Source: Mytilus galloprovincialis (taxonomy: Eukaryota; Mollusca; Bivalvia; Mytilida; Mytilidae). Taken from it: a DNA stretch of 64,000 nucleotides. The stretch's first letter is position 1, and every line of letters starts with the position of its first letter. The stretch spans positions 11,842,101 through 11,906,100 of the forward strand of contig NC_134845.1 in assembly GCF_965363235.1 (NCBI RefSeq), read 5' to 3'. The notes under the pieces are model-generated. The model searched no databases. It saw nothing but the letters and a program-made list of their open reading frames with translations, and was not told the DNA's origin. Of the stretch, positions 47,621 to 60,100 are shown in pieces. The position numbers were made by a program, and so were the translations under genes.

Positions 47621-47885
47621 GAAGCCTGCCTCCGAGTGGATTTTTCTCACTGCGTAGAAGACTCATTGGTGTCCGGTGGCTGCCTAAGCCTGCCTTCGAG
47701 TGGATTTTTCTCACTGCGTAGAAGACTCATTGGTGTCCGGTGGCTGTCTAAGCCTGCCTCCGAGTGGATTTTCTCACACGTAGAAGACGCATTGGTGTCC
47801 GGTGGCTGTCTTCTGGTCTTTGGTCAGGTTGTTTTCTCTTTGAATCATTCCACGTTATTCCAATTTCAATTTCAATTATATATAC
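47621..47885 (+). repeat. Family C tail (inverted relative to the others) with a 64 bp triplication
   Basis: GCCTGCCTCCGAGTGG starts three units at 47624, 47688 and 47752, each ending CATTGGTGTCCGGTGGCTG. The sequence after the last unit (GGTCAGGTTGTTTTCTCTTT, then TTCCAATTTCAATTT) matches the family C terminus. The unit corresponds to the family C block between GTCTTCAATGTAGCGAG and the GGAGGCGTCC motif. The 116-codon frame through it is not a gene. Confidence 0.65.
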
Positions 47886-48009
47886 ATTTTGTACCTCAAA
47901 AAGAAGCGATTAACCTTTAAACAGTACAAGGAATGACACAATCTTTCGATTATTGATTCCTGACAATGTCATATAGAACAGGAGATTGCTTAACAATATG
48001 GTCTTGCAT

Positions 48010-49350
48010 GTATACAGGTTGTGAACAAGTACATGTACAGCTCAAAAAACTTATAGCGGAAAATCTGTTTTGAAGAGCTATTTGAAATTCTTCTCTTATG
48101 TTTGATATTTTCAGCTTCCCAACGTTAAACTTTCTTCTTTTGACAACTGTTTTTTTTAGGCCAAAAGTTTCATCTTTATTGAGCCTATAACTAGATGATA
48201 GTTTGATGCTGCATCTGCTTCTCTTTTTGCCATTACATCTTGCAGTGAAAACCTTCTATCGCATGAAGACCGATTTCACTCTCCCAGATATTCTGAAGCA
48301 ACCTTGGCATTTAGGTCACCCATGAGTACCAATAGGTCTCTTTTTGGCACTTTATCTATGGTCTTCCTTTTCACAGTCTTCTGTATCATTGGTTGGGGCG
48401 TATACTTGTATCAGAGTGGTCGTTTGGAAGCGTCAGTTACAGCGTGCTGTGATAATTCTTGGTGAGATGGGATTCCATGCCAGCAGAGCTGTTTTAGATC
48501 TTTTTGGTATTAGAAATCCAACTCCCTTTTCATGTAGGCCATTTTGTTTGGTGTTTCCGGAATATATAAATGTATTCACATTTGTCATGCCTGATGATGT
48601 GTTCCATCTAACTTCGCTTAGTCCTAGAATTCTAATCTTGTATCTATACATCTCGTTTGCTACTTGTGCACATTTACCACTTCGGTATAGTGTTCTCACG
48701 TTCCATGTGCACATTTACCACTTCGGTATAGTGTTCTCACGTTCCATGTGCCTATTTTGGTTGTTAGTTTGTTTGAACACAGCTCCATCGGTCTTCGCTT
48801 CATCTGCTGTTTTCTGTTAATAACATGGTCTTCCTTCAGTCTGTGACGAGAGAGAGTAGTGGCTATTGTAGCCATTTCTGTAATTAATATTTTTATCCAA
48901 GACAGGGTGATTAACCCTACGCTTAATCATCTGGGCCCGGAGAACCGGCAGCTTTACTGTAGGGGTTTCCATCCCTTAGACGATTGTTGTTGCTATTGAG
49001 TTCCATCTATTCGGATTTTCTGGCAACTTCCATAGCCTTTGATTCAAAAATCCAATCACAATTCAGTGATGAGTGCTGGGGCATGTCCACACGCCGATTG
49101 GCCTACATACTGCTTCTCCGAGATCCTCTACAGATGACACCTCAGATAATATAACCTAGTTAACCGTGTGTTGTTGCGAGGAGGCACTGTAGAAGTCTAG
49201 GAAAGTGCAGAGTCTTTTAACTGGCAGAAAAGATTTACACACTCGACTTTCTTTTCACCCACAAGAGAGTTAGCCAGCGGCAGTGATATAATATTAACTT
49301 CCCCCACGGATCTTGACGCATGCACAACTCCTGTGGCAAAACCACCAACA
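48010..49350 (-). mobile_element. RTE-like LINE, 5' UTR and endonuclease part
   Basis: The minus frame at 48714-48433 reads MCTWNVRTLYRSGKCAQVAN, then ILGLSEVRWN (catalytic Glu) and GVGFLIPKRSKTAL. This is the apurinic-type endonuclease of the LINE group often annotated as craniofacial development protein 2. Similarity continues leftward in other frames (YAPTNDTED, LVLMGDLNAK, then HHLV-like and NIREEF-like blocks) to about 48010, so the ORF has frameshifts. To the right, 48760-49350 looks like its 5' leader, with ATCTGGGCCCGGAGAACCGG on the minus strand. A 41 bp tandem duplication (48666-48747) covers the start of the ORF. RT is absent. Dead copy. Confidence 0.75.
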
Positions 49351-49480
49351 CACTCTGCAATTTAATGTAGTTTTGTCTTTGGGTCCACTCGATTAATTAA
49401 CAAAAGGGTTAATTAAAAAAAAACTCATTTTTCACATACAAATTAAGATTGCACCGTTTCGTTCAACTGTTTCTCATGAT

Positions 49481-49735
49481 GATAAAATTGAGAATGGAAA
49501 TGGGGAATCTGTCAAACAGACAACAACACGACCACAGAGCAGAAAACAGTCGACGGTCACGAAGGGTCTTCAATACAGCGAGAAAATCCAGCACCTGGAG
49601 GCGTGGTTCAGCTGTGACTTTAACAAATCTGTGTATTAGTTCAGTGATAATAGACGTCATACTTAACTTCGAAATTTATATATGAACTAAAATTAAAAAT
49701 CATACAAGACAAACACAGGCCATATATTGTTATAT
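49481..49735 (-). repeat. Family C tail, short 5'-truncated copy
   Basis: Starts at the common terminus (ATAAAATTGAGAATGGAAAT on the plus strand) and runs about 240 bp to CATACAAGACAAACACAGGC before similarity stops. Frames on both strands are artefacts. Confidence 0.8.
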
Positions 49736-51395
49736 AGAAAAGCGCTTCACCAAATGACTCCGCAATACCTCAATTTATTTAGATATGTGAATCAAGTAAG
49801 TTCTTGCACACACATACAAAGTTCTTGTTAAATTTGTGAATATGCTAATTATTCCAAAAAACTCAAACTGAATACTGAACGCTTTTTGTTGAAATCTGGA
49901 AGTGTTTTAAAGATCAAATTTGTCTATAGTAGAAAATAATGTCACACAATTGAATCTTTAACAAATATTGAAAAATATTTTCTAACATAAAAGATTTAAT
50001 TAATTTAATTCTTTTAACAGTATAATAGTTTAAAATTGTGTAATAGTATTTTTATTAGTGAGTTTGTGTCATATCTGTTGCTTTTATTTCGTTTTAGGAC
50101 ATCGTAAGTTTTAGGATTATTCTAAAACACATATAAATTTATGACATATCTTATTTTAGGAGACTTTCATTAACCTGACCCAAGACCATTATAAGACATA
50201 GCCTGGGGTCCTGGCTAATCTTGTCAGTAAAGCCAGGCGTGTATCAATGTACTGCCCGTCAATGATTGGTTAATACTAATTTTGTCCCTCAATGTTTGTT
50301 TTACATCTGTATCCAATTACTTTTTGTTTAACATCAATTAGTAAAAATTAGACTGTATTTATTTTTCTTTATGAATTGATGTACAGTGTTATCATATCTA
50401 ATTATTAGTATGATGATAATTAGTAAGCAGAAAAGGGTTAATTCTCATCAGCAATCGCCTGGTGAGAAAGTTAAAAGTTTAAGATTTCACATAACCAAGG
50501 TGTGAATTGGATTTCAATTTAACGACTTAATTTACATGTACACAAGTATCTCAAGGGGCAAAATATGGTAACACATAGGAAAACCATAAAAAGTAAAGGC
50601 CAACAAAAATTGCATTTTTTTTTTTGGGGGGGGGGGTCTACATTTCAAATGATGTGTACATGTGCGAAGATACACCATCGTACATCTATTTTAAATTATA
50701 ATTACATTACACAATTACAATATTTATTAAGTTTGATTTTTTTTATTATAAAGAGGTGTTTCGTTGACTCTTACCCCATATAATCCTTCCTGATAAAATA
50801 TATATTAAATCAAGGATTAAATGTACAACAAGTTGATTACACATACATGTACTAGTACTTAGTTAAACTGTTTAATATATAGTTATTTTATTATATTACT
50901 GACAATGGGGACTGGTTAATCTGAGAGAAAAATTAATTGAACCAAAAGCAATGTTTCTTAATCATTGGTTGAAATCGCTGGTTTACATCAAACATCAAAA
51001 TTTATGCAAATATTTATTCAGCCTCACTTTAGATTCAGAGTCAACTGGCACTGAATCGATCACGTGGTATTTGTTCCCCACCTGGCCCATACGACGCGCA
51101 GCTAGATATCGGGCCGGGATATATACCAGGCTATATAAGACATGTCCTAGTCCTAGGACAGTTTCGTTGACACGGTCCATGGCTATAAAAACCTTTGAAT
51201 TTTATAGTTCAATTTTCTATAAGGAGCTTTTTATGGTAGTCGAAGGTATTTATCTTTTGTGTCTTAAACGTAATACTCTGACACCTGTGCAAGAACAAGG
51301 CAGATTAAGTCACCTGTAATTCTATAAACTTCTTGTTAAGACTAAATTAGATTATATAAACAAATTTACAAAACTTAAGCAGTATTCTAATACAA
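49736..51395. other. Intergenic, no gene accepted
   Basis: Holds a T then G homopolymer junction (50617-50638). At 51110-51165 TATATACC and CTATATAAGAC are followed by TCCTAGTCCTAGGAC, which looks promoter-like, but no convincing gene follows: the frame at 51573-51806 begins with GTG and has no motif. Confidence 0.4.
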
Positions 51396-51396
51396 A

Positions 51397-51490
51397 ACGA
51401 TGTGGTATGATTATCAATGAGAAGATCGTGAGTAAGTGTGACTATCCCCCGAGACCAAATGACGTAGATTGGACAACTATAGGTTGGAAT
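51397..51490 (+). repeat. Family B fragment, diverged
   Basis: CGATGTGGTATGATTATCAA, CCGAGACCAAATGACGTAGA and ACAACTATAGGTTG match the first 100 bp of family B. Confidence 0.6.
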
Positions 51491-52064
51491 TCTGTAAATA
51501 TAGACAATGCAATTTCCCATAGGACCTCCCTTTGCGGCTAAAACTGTTCCAATTGGTGTAATATGAAGTTCCGTGAGAAATTATGTTCAAGAGCGGGAAA
51601 TTAATACGGAGTTCTCTATTTGTCCGGCCATTCGTTTGCGGTTGCGCAAATCTTTAATATCAATAAAAGTGTCATGTGGCGCGGAAAGTATCCCGGATGA
51701 GGTGTCGGATAACAAACGCGCGTGTGTAATGGACTTTTTGAGAATTGTAGATCATGAATTAAGAAAACTAAAGAGAATGTGCTTGCATAAAAACGAATTT
51801 CTATAGAAGTGTCTCCAGAACAATAGCGTATACATTTTAACTGAGAGGAATAAGCCTGAAATCAAACTGAAATTGCTGATTTTCCTTATTAAGCCATGGA
51901 GGCAAAACGCATTCGGGAAAATGACTAATTCAAATATGCTTGGATGAATTATTTCTAAGTTCTACTACAACGGAGATATATGAACATAAACTGTTATGCC
52001 TTGACTTGGAATAGGATACCAGGGTTGGAGAAACCCCCCTTTTTTATTTAAGGAATGACTGTAA

Positions 52065-52188
52065 TATTTTTTCTGTCTATGAATAAATAACATAAAAAAT
52101 GTGGTGCACACTGAATAACGCGCGTAGCGAGTTATTTAACAGTGTGCACCACATTTTTTTTTATGTTATTTCGAATAGACAGAAAACA
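52065..52188. mobile_element. Foldback MITE
   Basis: TTTTCTGTCTAT, AAATAACATAAAAAATGTGG and TGCACACTG are mirrored by CAGTGTGCA, CCACATTTTTTTTTATGTTA and ATAGACAGAAAA. The centre is AATAACGCGCGTAGCGAGTTATT, itself partly palindromic. Arms about 50 bp, non-coding. Confidence 0.85.
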
Positions 52189-52729
52189 TATTAAAGTTAT
52201 TTCTTATAATTTAATTCTAAATTCCCATTTTAAACTGTAGAAAACTATGTAAAAACGTTGATGACGTCACGGTCACATGACTAAATTATGTCTATGGGCT
52301 GATAACAAAATAACGTCAGCCAATCATAAGACGCGTTACACCCAAAATTAAATTATTCTATTTTATCTAATAAACATTTTTTTTCTATTTCTTTAATCGT
52401 AAACACAATCTTACTTTGGGTTCAGGTTACACGTGCCTCCATTTTTCTCTTGTATCCTATGAAGTAAAAATCACCGCACTGTTTAGATAAAAAGTCGTGC
52501 AAAATAATTTGACAACCTGATTTGAACCCAGGATTTGTTTACTAAACAAAGTTTGAACGAAACTTCAGGATAACAATAAATTCATGATCTTCTTTTAGAA
52601 TCATAGATGTCTATTGAAACAAATAATAAATGGCCTGACTCTCTTTTTCTTGCAGAAAATTCATAGGTAGAACTAATCATACACACACACACCCCAAAAA
52701 TTTTGGAGTTAAATTATACTTTAAAAAAA
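52189..52729. other. Intergenic, no gene seen
   Basis: AT-rich with a short CA run near 52680. Nothing coding. Confidence 0.5.
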
Positions 52730-52833
52730 GAAGATGTGGTATGATTGCCAATGAGAAAAATCTCCACAAGAGACCAAAAGACATAGAAATTAACTACTAT
52801 AGGTCACCGTTCGACCTTCAACAAAGAGCATAG
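52730..52833 (+). repeat. Family B copy, 3'-truncated
   Basis: GAAGATGTGGTATGATTGCC, AAATCTCCACAAGAGACC and GGTCACCGTTCGACCTTCAA, then it stops after about 100 bp. Confidence 0.8.
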
Positions 52834-53455
52834 CCAGCTCTAATTATATATATGAACACGAACTAAACCTTCGAGATAAATAATAATATAAAAGTCCGAT
52901 CGGTGACCAAATCACTAATTTTTTTTAGTTTTTTTTTATTATTTCAATGAGTTCATTTTTCATAAAACGATGTTAGACAATGTTTCTCAACTATTCAGCC
53001 TGTAAGTATCTCCTTAAAACACGGTGTTATATCTTCATCATTATATTTTTGGCCGGACAAACAGCAAGCAAAATACCGTACAAATGCTATTTGTCCAGCT
53101 TTCCGGACTAACAAACATTTTTTACTATTTGTCCGGCTAGCCGGCTAACCGGACGAATAGCCACTGCCAAATTAATATGTACTACTATGTTATTCAAAGG
53201 TCAAAATATAGGGCTGTGCGGCATATTTTCATCGTGTATCTGTCCGGAACTTCTAAACGTATACTAAAATTCTATACTACCTAAGAATTATATTCTAGAC
53301 GCTACCCTGTTTTTCTATACTTGTAACATTTGCAAGTTATGTCTCTGTGAGATGAAACACAGAAATCAAATCTGGGAACCAGTACGTTAATAACTATGAA
53401 TAGTATTTATTCTGCAATTGGATATCTTATTTTATCCTGCAATTGGGTGTCCTAC
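52834..53455. other. Intergenic with TTTGTCCGGC-type repeats
   Basis: Between 53050 and 53250 the motif TTTGTCCGGC and its inverse GCCGGACAAA recur several times (53052, 53085, 53132). No gene seen. Confidence 0.45.
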
Positions 53456-54690
53456 TATACAGATACAGCCCTACAGATATCGCTATGCTGTATCTGTATA
53501 CTATACAGATATCGCTTAAAAGCTCCGCCCACTGCCGGACTGAGTATTGTTTGAACCTGTGTGACCTCAGAATGTGTATTCCAGTTGCATTCCAATGACG
53601 ATGACAATTGTCAATTTCAAAACTTGAATGTGTATGATTGTGTTACAAAATCAACCATGTCAATTTCAGCATGCATGTTTATAGTGAATGTTAAGTCTGA
53701 AGCGTAGGACAACTCGTACACTTCTGTTTCAAATTTGACAATGTTTTGCTATTTGTTTTTACTGTTGAAATTAGTTGTTATGTTAAAATAAATAATTATT
53801 CACCTTGAGCGATGTATTATTGTTGACAATTCGAGATTCTTTTTTTGCGAACCCGTCTTAAATTCAGCGTAATGTGTGATTTTGATATTACTACGCGGGC
53901 CTCAAGGGATTACAAATCGAAATAAATGCTAAATAAGTTAGTTTTTGTGTCTTTCAAAACACAAACAATATACAGAATTAATTGCAGGATAAAGACAATA
54001 ACTGTTTAGTGTCTTTAAATATCAGCTGTATTTGTACTCGGCTCGAAACAGGTGTAGTAGCTCGCTAAAAGCTCGCATACACCTTGTTTCCTAGCCTCGT
54101 ACAAATACAGCTGATATTTAAAGACACTAAACAGTTATTGTCTATATACAGATACAGCCCTACAGATAATGACAATTGTCGATTTCAAAACTTGAATGTG
54201 TATGATTGTGTTACAAAATCAACCATGTCAATTTCAGCATGTTTAGTGAATTTCAAGTCTGAAGCGTAGCACAACTCGTACACTTCTGTTTCAAATTTGA
54301 CAATGTTTTGTTATTTGTTTTTACTGTTGAAATTAGTTGTTATGTTAAAATAAATAATTATTCACCTTGAGCGATGTATTATTGTTGACCATTCGAGATT
54401 CTTTTTTTGCGAACCCGTCTACAGCGTAATGTGTGATTTTGATATTACTACGCCTCAAGGGATTACAAATCGAAAATAAATACTAAATATGTTAGTTTTT
54501 GTGTTTTTCAAAACACAGACAATATACAAAATTAATTGCAGGATAAAGACAATAACTGTTTAGTGTCTTTAAATATCAGCTGTGTTTGTACTCGACTCGA
54601 AACAGGTGTAGTAGCTCGCTAAAAGCTCGCATACACCTTCTTTCCTAGCCTCGTACAAATACAGTTATTGTCTATGTATATCCCCAGCAG
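53456..54690 (+). repeat. 568 bp tandem duplication, each unit with a hairpin
   Basis: Two units are offset by 568 bp: GACAATTGTCAATTTCAAAA at 53603 and GACAATTGTCGATTTCAAAA at 54171. Shared blocks are CAATTTCAGCATG, TTATTCACCTTGAGCGATGT and CTACGCCTCAAGGG-like. Each ends in a hairpin: GACAATAACTGTTTAGTGTC then TTTAAATATCAGCTGTATTT, mirrored at 54092-54142. In the second unit part of the right arm is deleted. TACAGATACAGCCCTACAGA marks both unit starts. The 61-codon frame at 54084-54269 is fortuitous. Confidence 0.85.
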
Positions 54691-57190
54691 AGGCGTGGTT
54701 TGAAAATCAGCTGTATTTCCAAAGTGCAACCTATAGACAATTATGTTTTGATATGAAAGTACAAATTGCATACAATTCTTTTTATATTTTAGTCAGAAAG
54801 TGAAAGTGATAAAAATACCACACCTACATCAGCTTAGAAATTATGATGCGATATTCGGTTTGAATATAAATAAATATAGAAATAAGAATAAATGTATGTA
54901 TGCAGATACAGCAATATTTTCAAACCAAATCTTCTTATTTACCAATGAATAAAATAAAGGCTTTAAGTACTTTTAGGAAATTAATCCTTGATAGTAGAAT
55001 AAACCACTTATACGTGCACATTACGGACGCTATTGGAATATGAATATCTCATTAAACGCACGGACTTGGCGAACGAGTTAGGAATTATACACTTCGTCAG
55101 AAATGGACGAAGGACCATCACCATCAAAAATAGGAAATTTTACAATAGAAAACAAAATCATGTTTGTCGTAAATATCTGTATAGAATTAAAGTGTAAAAC
55201 TGAAATATTCAACCAAGAAAATGACAATACCTGCAGCAGCTTTGCGTTATTAGATCTGTATGAGGTCCGTCTTCTTATCTCATATTGACAAACTGTGTAA
55301 CGAAAATCTCATTTTTCGCAATTTTTTTTTTTATTGTTCTTAAAAAATGGCCATTTGTCTTCTTTACTAAATAGCTGTTTCGCATTCTTTACTAAGGAAG
55401 GTATAAATATTGAATGAATGGATAGACCATTCAAAAATGTGTACAGTGTGTGGCCGACCGACTTTTCTTCGTATAATATTTTGATATCCTCGGAGTCAAG
55501 TGGAGTTGTCATAATCGTTTTTAGTTCATTGTTTTGTATATAAATCAGGCCGTTAATTTTATCGTATGATTTGTCTTGCGCTTGTCATTTCGAATTCTTG
55601 TATAGATGACTATACCGTACAGGTTTTGCTCATTGTTGAAGGTTGTACGGTGACGACTACCTTAAGTTGTAAACTTTTATGTCAATTTGGCCTCGTGCAT
55701 GTGGAGAGTTACTCATTACTAGTCTTATCACATCTTATTTCATATGTTCATTTCTTACTTATTATCAATATCTCTTGACATACTGTTTATGTCTTATCCT
55801 GAGTATTCCTATAGTTAAAGATTTATAACTTTATTTTTGCACTGGACCACAACTTACGATAAAAATTTTTTTTTTTTTTTTTAGGAAAATGAGATACCAA
55901 ACGTCATCTAGAGTGAAAAAAATAGTCCTAGTTTTTATTTTTAAATTTGGAAGAAATATAACCAATATCGTGTCCGAAATATAAAATCAAAATAGTTGCT
56001 CTCTTTGAATAAAATAAAACACTTCACATTGATTATGTTTTAAATTTGACATTTACAAAAGATCTATGTAAGCCGATTAAAAACAAACGCAATTAGAACT
56101 AAATTACATAATTATCAATAAATTGTATTCCATAACATTCGCTAATTGAAAACATGTTTAAACAGTAACGGTTACAATATTTAAATTCTTTAGATTCATT
56201 TTAATATATATTTTTTTAACTTTTTGTTTGGATGTATGGACATTTCTATGAAAAGGTAGGGCGATAATTATTTTAATTATTTTCAATCTCTAAAACGATC
56301 AGGCAAAAGATCCACAGCATGATTGATTAGAAATAATATGAATCTATTTGTTTTTCATAACCTTCCTCTATCAATTTGAAATTAAATGAACATTTAGAAG
56401 ATAAGATAACATATACGTTTTTGCTGCTGTTTTATGCTTACATTGCTACATTCAACACATTTTATTAATGAAGATATCAGTTCTGTGATGAAGGAGAGAT
56501 AACTCCATTATTTTATTCAAAACTTACGATCCTGCAACAAAAAAATCAAAATTGATATACATTTCCCATGTTTCCTATACAGATGCTGCTGAAATGATGT
56601 TAAAATAATGAATGACTTTGAAATCATTTTGTTTATATGGCATTTTAGAAATGTTAAGGGGGAAATTTTAAAATCGTTCGAAATATTTTAAGTGTCGTTT
56701 AAACCAAAATGCGTTGTTTATAAACTGTATAAGCCAATAAAGAAGATTAAAAGTAAATAAAACTTTTAAAACCCATTCATGTTTGAAATGGATATTTTGA
56801 ATGAGAGGCTAAAAAGGAAGAACTTAATAGTAAATGTGCTTATAGAATTATATCTTTCTGGTTTGTTCATTTTATCTTGCCTTATATAATCAAACTTAAT
56901 AAAACGGTTTTAATGAATGTGTGGGTTGCTGTCTGTTTTGGATAGTATTCTTTAATTCCATTTGTTCATGGATAAATGTTTGTTTACGTTATTATATTTA
57001 TAATATTGTAACGGCCAGTTAATTCATTTCCCCTAAGAACCCTAACATAACAGTCTACTCCTAATTAGATTATGTACTATTATTTATGCTTTATGATTAG
57101 ATATCCTGATAAATGACATATCTTTGAATTGCTACCACATGTACTTTGGAGTTTAATAATTTTTAATGTTGTGAATTTTTTATATGACAG
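54691..57190. other. Intergenic, one unproven short frame and a family B copy
   Basis: The frame at 55103-55288 starts with a true ATG (MDEGPSPSKIGNFTIENKIM) and reads an even composition for 61 residues, but has no recognised family. 55505-55720 on the minus strand is a diverged family B copy (CGTCACCGTACAACCTTCAA). T-rich runs near 55320 and 55870. Nothing else supported. Confidence 0.4.
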
Positions 57191-57196
57191 ATTTGA

Positions 57197-60100
57197 ATGA
57201 TGACATCAGTAATGACTTTGACCACGGATCCTGTAAAGAAGTTACGACATAGTGCCCAGGGATCTAGAACTTTTGCAGAAAGTAAACAATTACGCATAGA
57301 ACGGGCCAAATCTGTAGAGCCTAATTCAAAATACAATATACAGGATGGTGACGACAATTACACAGAATCCCCAGATATTGCTGTTATTACGAGAAGGAAC
57401 GATGAAAATGTGGAACCCGAGAAAAAGATGAGAGAAACGACAATGTTCCTAACTGCTGCACGACGGATATCTACACCAAAAGTAAACCGTGCCTGTACAC
57501 CCATTGAGGTGGAGGACCTGACGGAAGAAGAACTAGATGCATATTACTTTGATGGTTTGTATATTTTAATTTTGAGTTATTATCATTGCTTTATCTTGGA
57601 CTTTCTGATAAATTTTCACACTTATGAAGACCAGCTTTATTAAAGAATAATAAGGGTTAGAATGGCCTTTTTTCTGGATGTTGGAATTATCTTTTATTTT
57701 TTGGGGAAATTCGGGTTGACACGTCACCCTCCTCAACACTTTGCATATGTGTGTTCCTTTTTCACAGGGTAAAATTAGTATATATAGTTGATAATATATA
57801 ATTTGCATTTAGTATAAGTGCACGTCATGTGTTCCAGATGTATGAACAAAGGTTTAGCATTATTTCTATCTTGAAAAAAAACCCTAATACTTCGTTTTTT
57901 AAAGATTTTTAATGTTGACCGTCAATATATATATTATACTAATAGAAAAATAGAGTCAATATATTTAAATACATATTGCGTCACTTGATCGTAATATTAA
58001 CCATGTTACACAATATGTAATATTGAACAACATATATGTTATTCGGGTCTCAGACTGGCTTATGGTTTGTATTCCCTGAACTGAGGTATACGGTAATATA
58101 AACATTCTGCCGAAAATGTCACAATATAGATGATGTCTGAAAACATATATTACGGATTACCATGCATAAAAATGTATTTTCCAGTACCAGGTATTTGTTG
58201 AACATCCACACTGTAGTATAAACATGTTTCTGTTTATCGTATTTACATTTTTTTTCATCAAAATAGTATTTTTGCAAAAAAGTATTAACTCTTTATATAA
58301 ATTTTTGTAGGTTAATAATTTGTAAAGGAGTTGGACCACCAGAATTATTGCTTACCACATCTTAGTATAGTTTTCATCATAACGTGAATTCGAACCATTA
58401 TTCAATTTGCAGTGAAAATAATTGTCTCGCGTATGCGATATTTTATAATAATACTTTCGGTCATAATTTTGTATTTTAAGTGTGTAGACAGCCGGATTTC
58501 AAATTGACAAAACGTACCATTGAACTCATTATATTTCATTTTAAGTGAGTCTCTTACGTTTTTTAAATGATATGCATTTTAAGACCACAGAATATGCGTT
58601 GCTAAGTTCACCATCGAAAATTAATTTCAGCAAATAGGAATTTTTGTAATTAAAAAAATCTTCATATTTTTGTACGGTAATGGACATAAATGTTTAATAT
58701 CGCCATGCTTTACTGTTGCTATTGTCGACTTCTCTTTGAAAAAAGAAGGAGTAAAATCAAACGGGGAAAATCTCCAAAGCATGACAAAAACAAAATTTAG
58801 CCTGTAATCAACGGAACGAAGGGGTTTATCTGTTGGCAATGTCAACATGTTTAACTTTCGGTACAGTTTTTCGTCCTTTTTAGACGTCGATAATATCGTC
58901 CTATTCAGCTGTCGATGATATAGTTCTATTTAGCAGACGATAGCATCGTCTAATTGAGCTATCGATAATATCGTCCTATTAAGCTGTCGATAATATCGTC
59001 CTATTAAGCTGTCAATACCATCGTCATATTTACTGCTAGTATATCTGCCTGTTTAGTTGTCTGTTATATTGTCATATCAGTTTTAAAAAAGTTGGTAATG
59101 GTGCCACTTAAATTACATTAAAATCAGAATATACACGATCTTAGGGTTTTATTTTTGTTACGTTACTCAAGTAATAATATGATTCTCTAATTGACCCTCG
59201 TCTTGTCATTTACTTGTAAAGTATACGAATATGTTTTTTAAAAACATTTTACATTATTTTCCTTTTTCTAGAACCCGAAGCAGAGCCAAACTTTTCAAAG
59301 TTCGATGTGAAAAAATATTATGCCTCAATGTGCGAAAAGGACGACCTTTTACCATCTACAACGTTCCTACGTCAGATCGAAAAACCTACATGTAATCTGT
59401 CTTGTCTATTGATGAACGAAATGGACGTCAGACCAATAGCTACAACACTAGTCGTAAGTATATATCCTCTAAGTAAAATATCCTCTGTTAGGGGCGCAGC
59501 ACCAATAGCTACAGCAGAAGTCGTAACTTTATCTTCTGTTAGGGACACCACACCAATAGCTACAACATTAGACGTAAGTATATATCCTCTTATAAGTAAA
59601 AAACTCCTCGGTGATGGGCACTGCAACAATATAGCTAAAACAGTAGTTGAAAAGGACGCCACAGCAATAGATAAAACATAATTTGTAAGTATAGATCGTG
59701 TCTTATAGAGACACCACACAAATAAGTATAATATCAGTGTTTTTATACTATTTTAGAGACTATCTTGTGTTATGATCCACAAGCGCCAATAAAGTAGTTT
59801 GAATTTAAATGCCTCAACATGAAAAGTCAAACAGCAGCCCCAACCGATGTATGCCTCTGATAATACATAAGCATAACTCAGTTCATATGAACAAGTATTA
59901 TAAAATGAAAGAAATACTAGGTATAATATCAGTTTCAGCGTTTTTATACTTCTTAGATATATCACTGATATGATTAAAAAATACAGATGAAACTTTAGAA
60001 TTTTTTTTTTGAAAAACAAAGCTATGGCTGATTATTCCCAAAACAGAGATATTATAGACTATAATTATATCGGGCCCTACACATTTCTCTGTATCCAATA

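Noticed and set aside
48344-48820. 158-codon plus frame
   Set aside because: Antisense of the LINE endonuclease.
51573-51806. 77-codon plus frame downstream of a TATA-like cluster
   Set aside because: Its first codon is GTG, with no ATG until late in the frame, and no motif; kept only as a comment.
59372-59719. 115-codon minus frame
   Set aside because: Antisense of exon 2 and the donor minisatellite; repeated because the DNA is repeated.
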